A DNA stretch of 26,491 nt, from assembly GCA_002431345.1 (NCBI GenBank), contig DJEN01000101.1, positions 5,817 through 32,307 of the forward strand. Direction: 5' to 3'. Of the stretch, positions 6,055 to 14,052 are shown in pieces (the first letter of the stretch is position 1; each line of letters begins with the position of its first letter). The stretch is from Megasphaera sp. UBA5897 (GTDB taxonomy: Bacteria > Bacillota > Negativicutes > Veillonellales > Megasphaeraceae). Under the pieces are notes generated by a model, which ran no database searches, was not told where the DNA came from, and saw only the letters and a list, made by a program, of their open reading frames with translations. The translations under genes and the position numbers were made by a program.

Positions 6055-6831
6055 ATGCGGCTCGAATTAGATGGTACTGTATCAAGGATATATAAAAGCA
6101 ATTCGCAAAAGGCAAGAATTATTACAGAACGATGGATTGCACAAAATATGTATTGTTCCCGCTGCGGCTGTGAAACGTTGCAACAGCTGCCCAATAATAC
6201 GCCTGTGTCTGATTTTTTATGTCCCCGATGCCAAAATATTTTTGAGTTGAAGGCCACGCAACGGAAATTAGGCAGAAAGATTGATGATGGGGCGTATGCA
6301 ACGATGATACAGCGAATCCACAGTACGACGAATCCAGATTTTTTATTTATGTCGTACAATTTGGAATTACAATGCATCAATCAGCTGATTGTAGTACCTA
6401 AATTTTACTTTACAGATGCTGTTATTGAAAAACGAAAACCCTTGTCTTCCCGTGCTAAACGGGCCGGTTGGACTGGTTGTAATATTTTACTGGGCAATAT
6501 TCCTGTATATGGACGTATTGCAGTCATTCAAGATAAAAAAATTATGCCTAAAAATGGAGTATGCCGTCAATATCAGCAGACAGATTTCATAGGTAGACTT
6601 AAGATGCAGCGGCGCGGATGGATATTAGATATTCTCAAGTGCTTGGAACGCATTCCTCAAGACACATTTTCTTTAGCTGATATGTATCATTTTGCTCGTG
6701 ATTTGCAGCAGCTTCATCCGGAAAACCAGCATATAGAAGCAAAAATAAGACAGCAGCTGCAGGTATTGAGAGATCATAAAATTATTGAATTTTTGGGACG
6801 TGGCCAATATAGAAAGGTAATGACAGAGTGA
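6055..6831 (+). CDS. dpnC: DpnI-type methyl-directed restriction endonuclease
   Basis: DpnI is a type IIM restriction enzyme that cuts GATC only when its adenine is N6-methylated, so it destroys incoming Dam-methylated DNA. This 258-residue protein resembles Streptococcus pneumoniae DpnI (about 254 residues, recalled from memory) along its length. The start is followed by YKSNSQKARIITERWI. The zinc-site cysteines are 34, 37, 56 and 59. The PD-(D/E)xK nuclease residues fit Asp53 (VSDF), Glu64 and Lys66 (FELKA), the numbers used for DpnI. Also seen are DDGAYATM (77-84) and RRAGW-like KRAGWTGCN (135-143). The C-terminal winged helix, which also reads methyladenine in DpnI, ends in IRQQLQVLRDHKIIEFLGRG (231-250). 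The start has AAAGGAAG (6042-6049). No methyltransferase is nearby, as expected. Confidence 0.95.
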   Translation: MRLELDGTVSRIYKSNSQKARIITERWIAQNMYCSRCGCETLQQLPNNTPVSDFLCPRCQNIFELKATQRKLGRKIDDGAYATMIQRIHSTTNPDFLFMSYNLELQCINQLIVVPKFYFTDAVIEKRKPLSSRAKRAGWTGCNILLGNIPVYGRIAVIQDKKIMPKNGVCRQYQQTDFIGRLKMQRRGWILDILKCLERIPQDTFSLADMYHFARDLQQLHPENQHIEAKIRQQLQVLRDHKIIEFLGRGQYRKVMTE

Positions 6832-6998
6832 AATATCAGATTATTATTGAAGAAACAGTCAGCAAGACGATAGAAGTAGAAGCAGATACAGCTCAAGCAG
6901 CACAGGAGTTGGCAGAAGATCAGTATAAACAGGGAGCTATTGTGTTAGAGCCGGGAGAATTACTGGATGTCCAGTTTTATACTATAGAAAACAAGTAA
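6828..6998 (+). CDS. dpnD: DpnD-like small protein (DpnD/PcfM family)
   Basis: A 56-codon gene starts with GTG at 6828 and overlaps the dpnC stop by four bases (GTGA), implying translational coupling. AAAGG at 6812-6816 serves as ribosome site. The product begins MKYQIIIEETVSKTIEVEA, continues with a helix TAQAAQELAEDQYKQG, and ends with IVLEPGELLDVQFYTIENK. This beta-alpha-beta layout with an EET...IEVEA start and a late acidic IVL segment matches DpnD-PcfM proteins. In S. pneumoniae dpnD follows dpnC in the DpnI cassette; its biochemical role is not known. Family placement rests on remembered resemblance plus the conserved gene order. Confidence 0.85.
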   Translation: MKYQIIIEETVSKTIEVEADTAQAAQELAEDQYKQGAIVLEPGELLDVQFYTIENK

Positions 6999-7026
6999 TC
7001 TGCTCGTTTTCAACATTTACCTAAAT

Positions 7027-7055
7027 TTGACATCTTTTATAAGTATTAATTACAT
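7027..7055 (+). promoter_or_regulatory. Possible promoter of the metallophosphatase gene
   Basis: TTGACA (7027-7032) lies 17 bp before TTACAT (7050-7055), a poor -10. It would sit inside the left arm of the following hairpin. The -35 is good and the -10 weak, so this is a guess forced by the lack of other space. Confidence 0.3.
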
Positions 7056-7094
7056 GAGAAGCGTAAAGTGTTCCTTGTAATTAATACTTTTTTT
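7041..7094 (+). terminator. Terminator of the dpnC-dpnD cassette
   Basis: A perfect 14-bp stem joins 7041-7054 (AAGTATTAATTACA) and 7076-7089, with a 21-nt loop and a run of seven T at 7088-7094. It lies only 20 bp before the next start codon, so it may also act as a leader or attenuator for the metallophosphatase gene. Confidence 0.75.
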
Positions 7095-7114
7095 GTATAG
7101 GAGATGTTGCGAGT

Positions 7115-8680
7115 ATGTGTCCCTTTCATATGTACAAGCATAAAAAATTGGCCGCTATTAGTGCTGCGGCTGTATTATGTATGGCTTCTGTCGGTGTATT
7201 TGCAGCTACTGAACATTGGAATGATGCGTCACTTACGCCAACGGTGACGACGAAAACGGCTGTATCAGATGATACGGATTGGCAGCAGTGGAAAGATAAT
7301 TGGAATCAGACGAAAACGCAGTATGAACAGGTTTCCATTGCGCCGGGCGCCGATGCGTCTCAACTTAATTTTGGCTGGTACTCTAAGACAAAGGTCAAAG
7401 CAGCTGCCGTGCGTATTGCTGATAATAAAGAAATGAAACATGCCAAAACGTTTACAGGTACCAACCAGGAAGGAACTGTCATCAGCGGCGTGCCCTATTA
7501 TGCCAACAAAGTTACGGTTAAGGACTTAAAACCGGAAACGACGTATTGGTATCAGGTCAAACTCAATGGCACGTGGCAGGATGCACAGCAGATTCAAACG
7601 GGGAATCCGGATGATTTTACCTTTATGTATGTAGGAGACCCGCAGATTGGGGCTTCAGCAGGACAGGTACCGTCGGACAGTGCTTCGAAGCAGACCGGGG
7701 ATTTGGCAGCGCGCAATGATTCATACAACTGGAATAAAACGCTGAATACGGCTCTTGCACAGCATCCGGAAATTAATTTCCTCGTATCTCCCGGTGACCA
7801 GATTAATGAACCGGCAGAAAACCAGAGCCCGGAAAAGATTCAGCTGCAGGAATATCAATACGCAGGGTATTTATCGGCAGCTGCGCTGCGGAGTTTGCCC
7901 GAAGCGACAAGTATCGGCAATCATGACTGCTTGACAAGCGGCTATCAAAATCATTTTAATGTACCAAATCCTTTTACGGAAGAAACGAATCCGACAAAAG
8001 CCGGGCATGGGTATTTCTATACGTACGGCAATGCCCTCTTTATCGTCATCAATGCCAATAACTATAATGCAGCCGATCATCAGGCATTGATTGAAAAAGC
8101 GGTCAAAGCCCATCCGGATACTAAATGGCGTATTGTCGTCATGCATCAGGATATTTACGGCAGTGGCTTGGATCACTCCGATTCAGACGGTATTTTGCTT
8201 CGTACACAGCTTACGCCGATTTATGATGCCAACAAGATTGATGTCGTGCTGCAGGGCCATGACCATTCGTATGCCCGCACGTACCAGTTGAGCAGTGACG
8301 GCAAACAGCATGCAACCTTTGACGATATGAAAGTCAAAGGACAGACAGGGCAGACCCATGGCTTGTTGAATACGGCGTTGAAAAATGCTGATTTCAAAAA
8401 TAACTATGAATCCCAAAACTTGTGCTATACGATTGCAGACATGAAGCAAGGCGTACTCCACAACCCGAAGGGTGTATTCTATATGTCATCCAACTCGGCA
8501 ACCGGTTCTAAGTTTTATAATTTGATTCCTCAGCAGCAGGATTATATTGCGGCGCGCAGCCAGACATGGCGTCCGACCTATTCTGTAATACACATCACCA
8601 AAGACACCTTCTCTATCGAAACGTATGATGTGGAAACAGGCACGCCGATTGATAGTACGTACAGTATTGTCAAGGACTAA
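7115..8680 (+). CDS. Exported metallophosphatase with purple-acid-phosphatase-like N-terminal domain
   Basis: The 521-residue protein hydrolyses phosphate esters at a binuclear metal site outside the inner membrane. A signal peptide (basic KHKK at 8-11, hydrophobic 12-29) probably ends at VFA-AT near residue 30. A fibronectin-like PAP N-terminal domain spans about 70-163, with NKVTVKDLKPETTYWYQV. The calcineurin-like domain shows all metal motifs: GDPQ (174-177), GDQ (227-229), GNHD (268-271), His344 in VVMHQD, and GHDHSYART (381-389). GGAGAT (7100-7105) supports ATG 7115; a second in-frame ATG at 7130 would give a more typical signal peptide. Substrate unknown. The YibE/F gene follows after 15 bp, so both are probably one transcript. 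Confidence 0.9.
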   Translation: MCPFHMYKHKKLAAISAAAVLCMASVGVFAATEHWNDASLTPTVTTKTAVSDDTDWQQWKDNWNQTKTQYEQVSIAPGADASQLNFGWYSKTKVKAAAVRIADNKEMKHAKTFTGTNQEGTVISGVPYYANKVTVKDLKPETTYWYQVKLNGTWQDAQQIQTGNPDDFTFMYVGDPQIGASAGQVPSDSASKQTGDLAARNDSYNWNKTLNTALAQHPEINFLVSPGDQINEPAENQSPEKIQLQEYQYAGYLSAAALRSLPEATSIGNHDCLTSGYQNHFNVPNPFTEETNPTKAGHGYFYTYGNALFIVINANNYNAADHQALIEKAVKAHPDTKWRIVVMHQDIYGSGLDHSDSDGILLRTQLTPIYDANKIDVVLQGHDHSYARTYQLSSDGKQHATFDDMKVKGQTGQTHGLLNTALKNADFKNNYESQNLCYTIADMKQGVLHNPKGVFYMSSNSATGSKFYNLIPQQQDYIAARSQTWRPTYSVIHITKDTFSIETYDVETGTPIDSTYSIVKD

Positions 8681-8695
8681 GGACAGGGTCGTTAC

Positions 8696-9808
8696 ATGAT
8701 ACATGCGAAATGGATGCGGCTTCTTATTGTCGTGGTGTTTCTGATTGTTGGCGGCGTAGGGCTGCGGCTGTATAATCAAGTAGACAAGCCGCAGCTGGTC
8801 AACACGGGAGGCAGGACATTTGAAAAAGCCCAAGTCGTGGAAATCATGCAGGATAATGTACAAGAAGATGGCAGCCGCGCTGGCGACCAAATCGTCAGGC
8901 TCCGTATGGAAAGCGGAGCGGCGGCCGGAGAAACCGTTCAGGCAAATTGCCCGAACGGTCTTCTCTTTGGTACAGTTTGTCAGCCGGGCATGCAGGTCGT
9001 TGTGATTTCCAGCACGATTGGCCAGCTGGATTTGCATACGGTATATAATGTAGACCGTTCGCTGCCTATGTACCTGTATGTGGCTGTTTTTCTCATTCTC
9101 TTGTGCCTTATCGGCGGCAAAAAAGGTGTCAAGTCCGCTATCGCTTTGATTTTTACATTTATTTGCTTTGTTTTTTTGTTTTTCCCTATGATTTTACGCG
9201 GTATGTGGCCTGTGCTGGCAGCCGTCATTACTTCGGCGATTGTGCTGGGCGTGACGATGTATTTGCTCAACGGCTGGACGCGAAAAAGCGGCATTGCTTT
9301 TTTGGCGACTATCGGCGGCATTCTTACGGCAGGGGCGGCAGCGATTATCTTCGGCCATGCCGTCAATTTGTCCGGATATAATGTATCCAACATTGAAAAT
9401 CTGATGTTTGTAGCGCAGAATACAATGATTGATGTAGGGCAGATTTTGTTTGCCGGGATTCTATTTGCCAGCCTGGGAGCTGTTATGGATATTGCCATGG
9501 ACATTACGGCAGCGTGTACTGAAATCGTCAAGCACACGCCGGCTATTTCACGAAAAGCCTTGTTTCAGGCTGGCATGAACGTAGGCCGTGATGTCATGGG
9601 AACGATGGCGGCAACGCTTATTTTGGCGTTTTTTGGCGGTTCTCTCGGTGTATGGGTCCTCGATTATACGTATGATTTGCCGTATTTGCAGCTGATTAAT
9701 TCCAATGCAGTCGGTATTGAAATCATGAAAGGATTTTCTGCCAGCTTTGGCGTTATTTTTACCGTACCGATTGCGGCTGCGCTCAATGCGTTTTATAAAG
9801 CAAAATGA
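8696..9808 (+). CDS. YibE/F-family membrane protein
   Basis: The 370-residue protein has an N-terminal anchor (about 8-26), an extracytoplasmic beta-rich domain (about 35-120), and then around seven hydrophobic segments from residue 125 onward. The closing part GRDVMGTMAATLILAFFGGSLG, with downstream NSNAVGIEIMKGFSASFG, is characteristic of the YibE/F family, common in Firmicutes and of unknown function, possibly transport. It starts 15 bp after the phosphatase gene with a weak ribosome site. The nearby phosphatase might release what this protein handles, but that is speculation. Confidence 0.85.
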   Translation: MIHAKWMRLLIVVVFLIVGGVGLRLYNQVDKPQLVNTGGRTFEKAQVVEIMQDNVQEDGSRAGDQIVRLRMESGAAAGETVQANCPNGLLFGTVCQPGMQVVVISSTIGQLDLHTVYNVDRSLPMYLYVAVFLILLCLIGGKKGVKSAIALIFTFICFVFLFFPMILRGMWPVLAAVITSAIVLGVTMYLLNGWTRKSGIAFLATIGGILTAGAAAIIFGHAVNLSGYNVSNIENLMFVAQNTMIDVGQILFAGILFASLGAVMDIAMDITAACTEIVKHTPAISRKALFQAGMNVGRDVMGTMAATLILAFFGGSLGVWVLDYTYDLPYLQLINSNAVGIEIMKGFSASFGVIFTVPIAAALNAFYKAK

Positions 9809-9833
9809 GAATGCGATTTCTTGAAAAAACATC

Positions 9834-9862
9834 TTGACAAATTAGACATAAACCATTAGAAT
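9834..9862 (+). promoter_or_regulatory. Promoter of the ileS T-box transcript
   Basis: TTGACA (9834-9839), a 17-bp spacer, then TAGAAT (9857-9862). The predicted start is near 9869. Confidence 0.8.
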
Positions 9863-9868
9863 ACCTCT

Positions 9869-10123
9869 ATGTACAAAGAATTGTATATAAAACTGTAAAT
9901 GCAATGAACAAGACGGCTTATATCGCAAGTCTTTTCAGCGAAGCGGGGAGAGTGTGAGCCTGCCAAAGACGGTATATAAGTGGATCACTTGGGAGCAGCA
10001 GCTGTGAGCCAGCTGACGGGCCGCATCGTTATTTGCGTCAAAGTGGCTGCAGCAGCAGTCAATAGGGTGGTACCGCGGTGATTACACGTCTTCGTCCCTT
10101 TGGGATGAAGGCGTTATTTTTTT
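9869..10123 (+). promoter_or_regulatory. T-box riboswitch, isoleucine-specific
   Basis: This leader senses uncharged tRNA-Ile and lets transcription reach ileS when isoleucyl-tRNA is scarce. The T-box sequence AGGGTGGTACCGCGG is at 10064-10078; the T after TGG matches the A discriminator of tRNA-Ile. The likely specifier codon is ATC at 9984-9986 (in GTGGATCACTTGGG), which fits the downstream gene. Upstream, AGCGAAGCGGGG and GTGAGCC resemble Stem I segments of other ile leaders. It ends in the terminator at 10086-10123. Confidence 0.92.
10086..10123 (+). terminator. Conditional terminator of the ileS T-box
   Basis: A 13-bp stem (10086-10098 with 10102-10114, two G-T wobbles) and a 3-nt loop precede a T-rich run (10114-10123). 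The antiterminator formed by the T-box at 10064-10078 is the usual alternative. Confidence 0.85.
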
Positions 10124-10145
10124 ACATGTTGGAGGAGGAAACACA

Positions 10146-12941
10146 ATGGATTACGGTAAGACATTACATCTGCCTAAAACCGATTTCCCAATGCGCGGCA
10201 ATTTGCCGAAACGGGAACCAGATTTCTTGAAATTCTGGCAAGAACACAAAATTTATGAAAAAAGATTACAAAAACGGGATGGTTCCCCGAAATTTATTTT
10301 GCATGACGGCCCTCCGTATGCCAATGGCAAACTCCATATTGGTCATGCCTTAAATAAAGTATTAAAAGATATTATCTTGAAATATAAGACGCAGCAGGGG
10401 TATTACACCAAATATATTCCTGGTTGGGATACACACGGCTTGCCGATTGAACATGCCGTTATCAAAGATACGGGATTGAACCGTCACGAAATGGCACCGC
10501 TCGATTTACGTGCTAAATGCCGCGATTACGCGTTAGCCCGCGTCGAAGAACAGAAAAAAGACTTTGTTCGCTTCGGCGTGCTTGGCGATTGGGATCATCC
10601 GTACCTGACACTGCAGAAACATATTGAAGTGGCTCAGATTGGCGTATTTGGCGAAATGGCTAAAAAAGGCTACATTTATAAAGGCCTGAAAACCGTATAC
10701 TGGTGCCCATACTGCGAAACGGCACTGGCTGAAGCCGAAATCGAATACAAGGATGACAAATCCTTCTCTATTTATGTTAAATTTAAAGCTGTAGACTTAA
10801 ACTGCCATATGCCGAAGGGGGCTGACCCGGATAAGGTATTTGCTCTTATTTGGACGACAACGCCTTGGACTATTCCCTGCAACCTGGCAATCAGTGCCAA
10901 CGAAAACTTTGAATATGTCTGGGTCAAAGTGGGCGATGAATATTTGCTCATGGCAAAAGATTTGGTAGAACCGACTATGAAAGCCGGCAAAGTAGAAAAC
11001 TATGAAGTACTGCCGGATGTCATGATGGGCAAACAGCTGGAAGGTCTTGTTTTCCAGCATCCGTTCTATGACCGCAAAGTACCGGTCCTTCTTGGCGACC
11101 ATGTTACATTGGAAGCCGGCACCGGCCTCGTTCATACAGCTCCTGACCATGGCCAGGATGACTTTGAAGTCTGCATGAAATATGCATCTTGGGGTGTTAA
11201 ACCGATTGGTACAGTCGATCCATCCGGCAAATATACGGATAAAGTCCCCGGATATGAAGGCCAGTTTGTGTTTGATGCCAATGTACCGGTTATCAAACAG
11301 CTTGCATCGATTGGTGCCTTGTTTGCCAAGAGTACGTTCCGCCATCAGTATCCGCATTGCTGGCGCTGCAAAAAACCGATCATTTACCGGGCTACGGAAC
11401 AGTGGTTCTCCTCTGTTGATGGATACCGTCAAAAAGCATTGGATGCCATTGATCACGTTAAATGGATTCCGTCCTGGGGCCATGACCGTATCTACAACAT
11501 GATTCGGGACCGCGGTGACTGGTGCATTTCCCGTCAGCGTGTATGGGGCGTTCCTATTCCTATTTTCTACTGCCAGGATTGTGGCAAACATATCATCAAC
11601 GACGAAACTATCGCGCATTTGCAGAAACTCTTTGCCAAAGAAGGTTCGGATGCTTGGTGGGCTCATGATGAAAAAGAACTGCTGCCGGAAGGATTCAAAT
11701 GCCCGGAATGCGGCGGTACGCATTTCAAAAAAGAAAGCGACATCATGGACGTATGGTTTGACAGCGGCTGCACACATCAAGGTGTCTTGAAACACGATCC
11801 GGAATTGGATTATCCCTGCGAAATGTATCTGGAAGGTTCTGACCAGCATCGCGGCTGGTTTAACTCGTCCTTGCTGACATCAGTAGCTATCAATGGCTAT
11901 GCACCGTATAAATCCGTATTGACGCATGGTTTTACCGTTGACGGCGAAGGCCGCAAGATGAGTAAATCTGTCGGCAATACCGTAGCACCGCAGGAAGTTA
12001 TTGAAAAATACGGCGCTGATGTTATGCGTCTTTGGGTATCTTCTGCTGATTACCAAGGCGATATCCGCTTGTCTCCGAAGATTTTGAAACAGCTTTCCGA
12101 TGTATACCGCAAGATTCGCAATACGTTCCGTTACTTGCTGGGCAACTTGGATGACTTCGATCCGGCTAAGGATGCAGTTGCTTATGAAAATATGACAGAA
12201 CTCGATCAGTGGGCATTGCTCCGCTTGGAACAGGTATATGAAGCTGTTACGGATGCCTATGAAAATTATCAGTTCCACGTCATGTATCATGCTATTCACA
12301 ACTTCTGCACCGTTGATTTGAGTGCTATGTACCTCGACGTTATCAAAGACCGTTTGTACACGGAAAAACAAGACTCCCAGGAACGCCGCAGTGCTCAGAC
12401 AGCTATGTATCAGATTCTCGATACGCTGGTTAAAATCATTTCGCCGGTTCTTTCCTTTACGGCTGAAGAAGTTTGGCAGAATATGCCGGCTGTAGAAGGC
12501 AAAGAAGAAAGCGTATTGCTGACAGATTGGCCTAAAGCACACAAAGAATATCTCAATGCGGACTTGGAAGCTCGCTGGAATATATTCCTTTCCTATCGCC
12601 GTGATTTGACGCGCGTTTTGGAAGGTGCCCGTAAAGATAAGAAAATTGGTCATGCATTGGATGCGGCTGTTACGATTTACGCTGACGGTGAAGATTATGA
12701 TTTCCTCAGCCAGTGGCAGGATAAATTGGCAACCTTGCTGATTGTCAGTGAAGTAGCTCTGGTAAAAGGAAACGCACCGGCTGAAGCAGTTGCCGGCGAA
12801 GACCATGCTGACATGAAAGTAGTTGTCGTACCGTCTGCTCACGAAAAATGTGAACGCTGCTGGATTCATAGTGAAACGGTTGGTTCCGATCCGGAACATC
12901 CGACATTATGCGCCCGCTGCGCTGCCGTCTTGAAAGACTAA
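10146..12941 (+). CDS. ileS: Isoleucyl-tRNA synthetase
   Basis: This class I synthetase charges tRNA-Ile and edits valine. The 931-residue product has the family length. The first signature is DGPPYANGKLHIGHALNK with HIGH at 64-67, and the second is KMSKS at 604-608. The editing (CP1) domain lies between, with the usual IWTTTPWTIPCNLAI segment. The anticodon-binding domain follows, and the C-terminal zinc knuckle has Cys902, Cys905, Cys922 and Cys925 (CERCW and CARC). The start has GGAGGAGG (10131-10138). It is controlled by the T-box and ends in a terminator at 12969-13006. Confidence 0.98.
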   Translation: MDYGKTLHLPKTDFPMRGNLPKREPDFLKFWQEHKIYEKRLQKRDGSPKFILHDGPPYANGKLHIGHALNKVLKDIILKYKTQQGYYTKYIPGWDTHGLPIEHAVIKDTGLNRHEMAPLDLRAKCRDYALARVEEQKKDFVRFGVLGDWDHPYLTLQKHIEVAQIGVFGEMAKKGYIYKGLKTVYWCPYCETALAEAEIEYKDDKSFSIYVKFKAVDLNCHMPKGADPDKVFALIWTTTPWTIPCNLAISANENFEYVWVKVGDEYLLMAKDLVEPTMKAGKVENYEVLPDVMMGKQLEGLVFQHPFYDRKVPVLLGDHVTLEAGTGLVHTAPDHGQDDFEVCMKYASWGVKPIGTVDPSGKYTDKVPGYEGQFVFDANVPVIKQLASIGALFAKSTFRHQYPHCWRCKKPIIYRATEQWFSSVDGYRQKALDAIDHVKWIPSWGHDRIYNMIRDRGDWCISRQRVWGVPIPIFYCQDCGKHIINDETIAHLQKLFAKEGSDAWWAHDEKELLPEGFKCPECGGTHFKKESDIMDVWFDSGCTHQGVLKHDPELDYPCEMYLEGSDQHRGWFNSSLLTSVAINGYAPYKSVLTHGFTVDGEGRKMSKSVGNTVAPQEVIEKYGADVMRLWVSSADYQGDIRLSPKILKQLSDVYRKIRNTFRYLLGNLDDFDPAKDAVAYENMTELDQWALLRLEQVYEAVTDAYENYQFHVMYHAIHNFCTVDLSAMYLDVIKDRLYTEKQDSQERRSAQTAMYQILDTLVKIISPVLSFTAEEVWQNMPAVEGKEESVLLTDWPKAHKEYLNADLEARWNIFLSYRRDLTRVLEGARKDKKIGHALDAAVTIYADGEDYDFLSQWQDKLATLLIVSEVALVKGNAPAEAVAGEDHADMKVVVVPSAHEKCERCWIHSETVGSDPEHPTLCARCAAVLKD

Positions 12942-12968
12942 GGCTTGCATACAACCTTATACATAAAG

Positions 12969-13006
12969 AAAAACCCCGTCTTGACTGGTGTTGAGACGGG
13001 ATTTTC
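12969..13006 (+). terminator. Terminator of ileS
   Basis: CCCGTCT (12975-12981) pairs with AGACGGG (12994-13000) around a 12-nt loop. The outer A-run and ATTTTC complete it. It lies in front of the EamA gene, so longer readings of that gene starting at 12945 are unlikely. Confidence 0.75.
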
Positions 13007-13031
13007 TGATTTTGGGAGAGGAGAAGAAGGC

Positions 13032-13895
13032 ATGAAAAAAAGTACATCCTGCATGCTGCAAATTAATACAGCCGTATTGCTGTTTGGTTTTTCCGGCGTA
13101 TTGGGCAAAGACATTGCGCTGCCTGCTGTACTCATCACATTAGGGCGTGTTGTTTTTTCTTCGCTTGTCTTATTTTTATTTTTAAAAGCGAGAAAAACGT
13201 CTATTCATATAGGGTCACGCAGAGATGGCTTGGTCTTTTTGGCGATGGGTGCTTTATTAGCCGTGCATTGGACGGCGTTTATCTATGCGATTCAGCTGTC
13301 CAGTGTTGCCATTGGCGTCATTACTGCGGCGACGTTTCCCTTATTTGCGGCATTCTTAGAACCAATCTTTTTTTCGGAACGGGTGACGCCGCTGAACATT
13401 CTGGTATCTCTGATTATGATTGGCGGTGTAGCTATACTGGTGCCTATGGATGCGTTGGACGGCAATATTGCGATGGGCGTGGCTTACGGCATGTTTGCCA
13501 ACTTGGCGTATACGGTGTTGTCGCTAGTGAACCGCTGGTTTGCCAAACGGTACACAGGCGGCGTGATTAGTTTTTACGAACAGGGAATCGCGGCGATAGT
13601 ACTGCTTCCTGTACTGTTTTTTGTGCCATTTTCCTGCAGCGTACAGACCATCGGGGAATTAGCCGTCTACGGTGTCGTTTGTACAGCTATATCGCATTCG
13701 TTGTTTATTAATGGACTGCAGGGCGTTACGGTGCAGACAGCCAGTATTTTGGATGGATTGGAAACCGTCTATGGCATTTTGTTTGCCTTTTTCGTATTGG
13801 GAGCCGTGCCGTCAGGTAGGGAAATCATAGGCGGTCTGATTATTGTCGTAACGGCTGTTGCCTCCAGTGTGTATAAGGCAAGACGAAATCCATGA
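13032..13895 (+). CDS. EamA-family (drug/metabolite transporter) membrane protein
   Basis: The 287-residue protein has about ten hydrophobic segments arranged as two EamA repeats (about 8-138 and 148-283). The first repeat contains FGFSGVLGKDIALPAVLITLGR and GALLAVHWTAFIYAIQLSSV; the second ends GLETVYGILFAFFVLGAVPSGREIIGG, the typical E-P/G helix region. Family members export amino acids, metabolites or drugs; the substrate is not readable here. ATG 13032 is preferred because GGAGAGGAG (13017-13025) precedes it and an upstream in-frame start would run through the ileS terminator. Confidence 0.9.
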   Translation: MKKSTSCMLQINTAVLLFGFSGVLGKDIALPAVLITLGRVVFSSLVLFLFLKARKTSIHIGSRRDGLVFLAMGALLAVHWTAFIYAIQLSSVAIGVITAATFPLFAAFLEPIFFSERVTPLNILVSLIMIGGVAILVPMDALDGNIAMGVAYGMFANLAYTVLSLVNRWFAKRYTGGVISFYEQGIAAIVLLPVLFFVPFSCSVQTIGELAVYGVVCTAISHSLFINGLQGVTVQTASILDGLETVYGILFAFFVLGAVPSGREIIGGLIIVVTAVASSVYKARRNP

Positions 13896-13965
13896 GGAGA
13901 TGTCGAAAACTTTTAAAGTAAAAAGATGTTTTTTGACTTATTTACAAGAAATATGAAAAGTAAAC

Positions 13966-13994
13966 TTGAAAAAAATACATAAAAATAGTACAAT
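13966..13994 (+). promoter_or_regulatory. Promoter of sstT
   Basis: TTGAAA (13966-13971), a 17-bp spacer and TACAAT (13989-13994). Transcription should start near 14001, inside a cluster of dyads. Confidence 0.7.
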
Positions 13995-14020
13995 ACACAA
14001 GTGTACATATATATTGTACA
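13994..14020. promoter_or_regulatory. Overlapping dyads at the sstT start site, candidate operator
   Basis: A perfect dyad TACAC-AA-GTGTA (13994-14005) overlaps a second pair, TGTACA (14002-14007) and TGTACA (14015-14020), separated by 7 bp. They cover the predicted transcription start. No regulator family is recognised. Confidence 0.5.
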
Positions 14021-14052
14021 TTTATATAATTATTATATAGGGGGGATTTTTG

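Noticed and set aside
7041..7089. The 14-bp inverted repeat as the ends of a miniature transposable element
   Set aside because: At 49 bp with T-run next to it and no target duplication, a terminator is the simpler reading.
10797..11849. Long open frame on the minus strand within ileS
   Set aside because: It is the antisense shadow of a clearly conserved ileS, with no ribosome site and no recognised domain.
12945..13031. A longer start for the EamA transporter at 12945
   Set aside because: The added 29 codons would run through the ileS terminator, and the ATG at 13032 has an excellent ribosome binding site.
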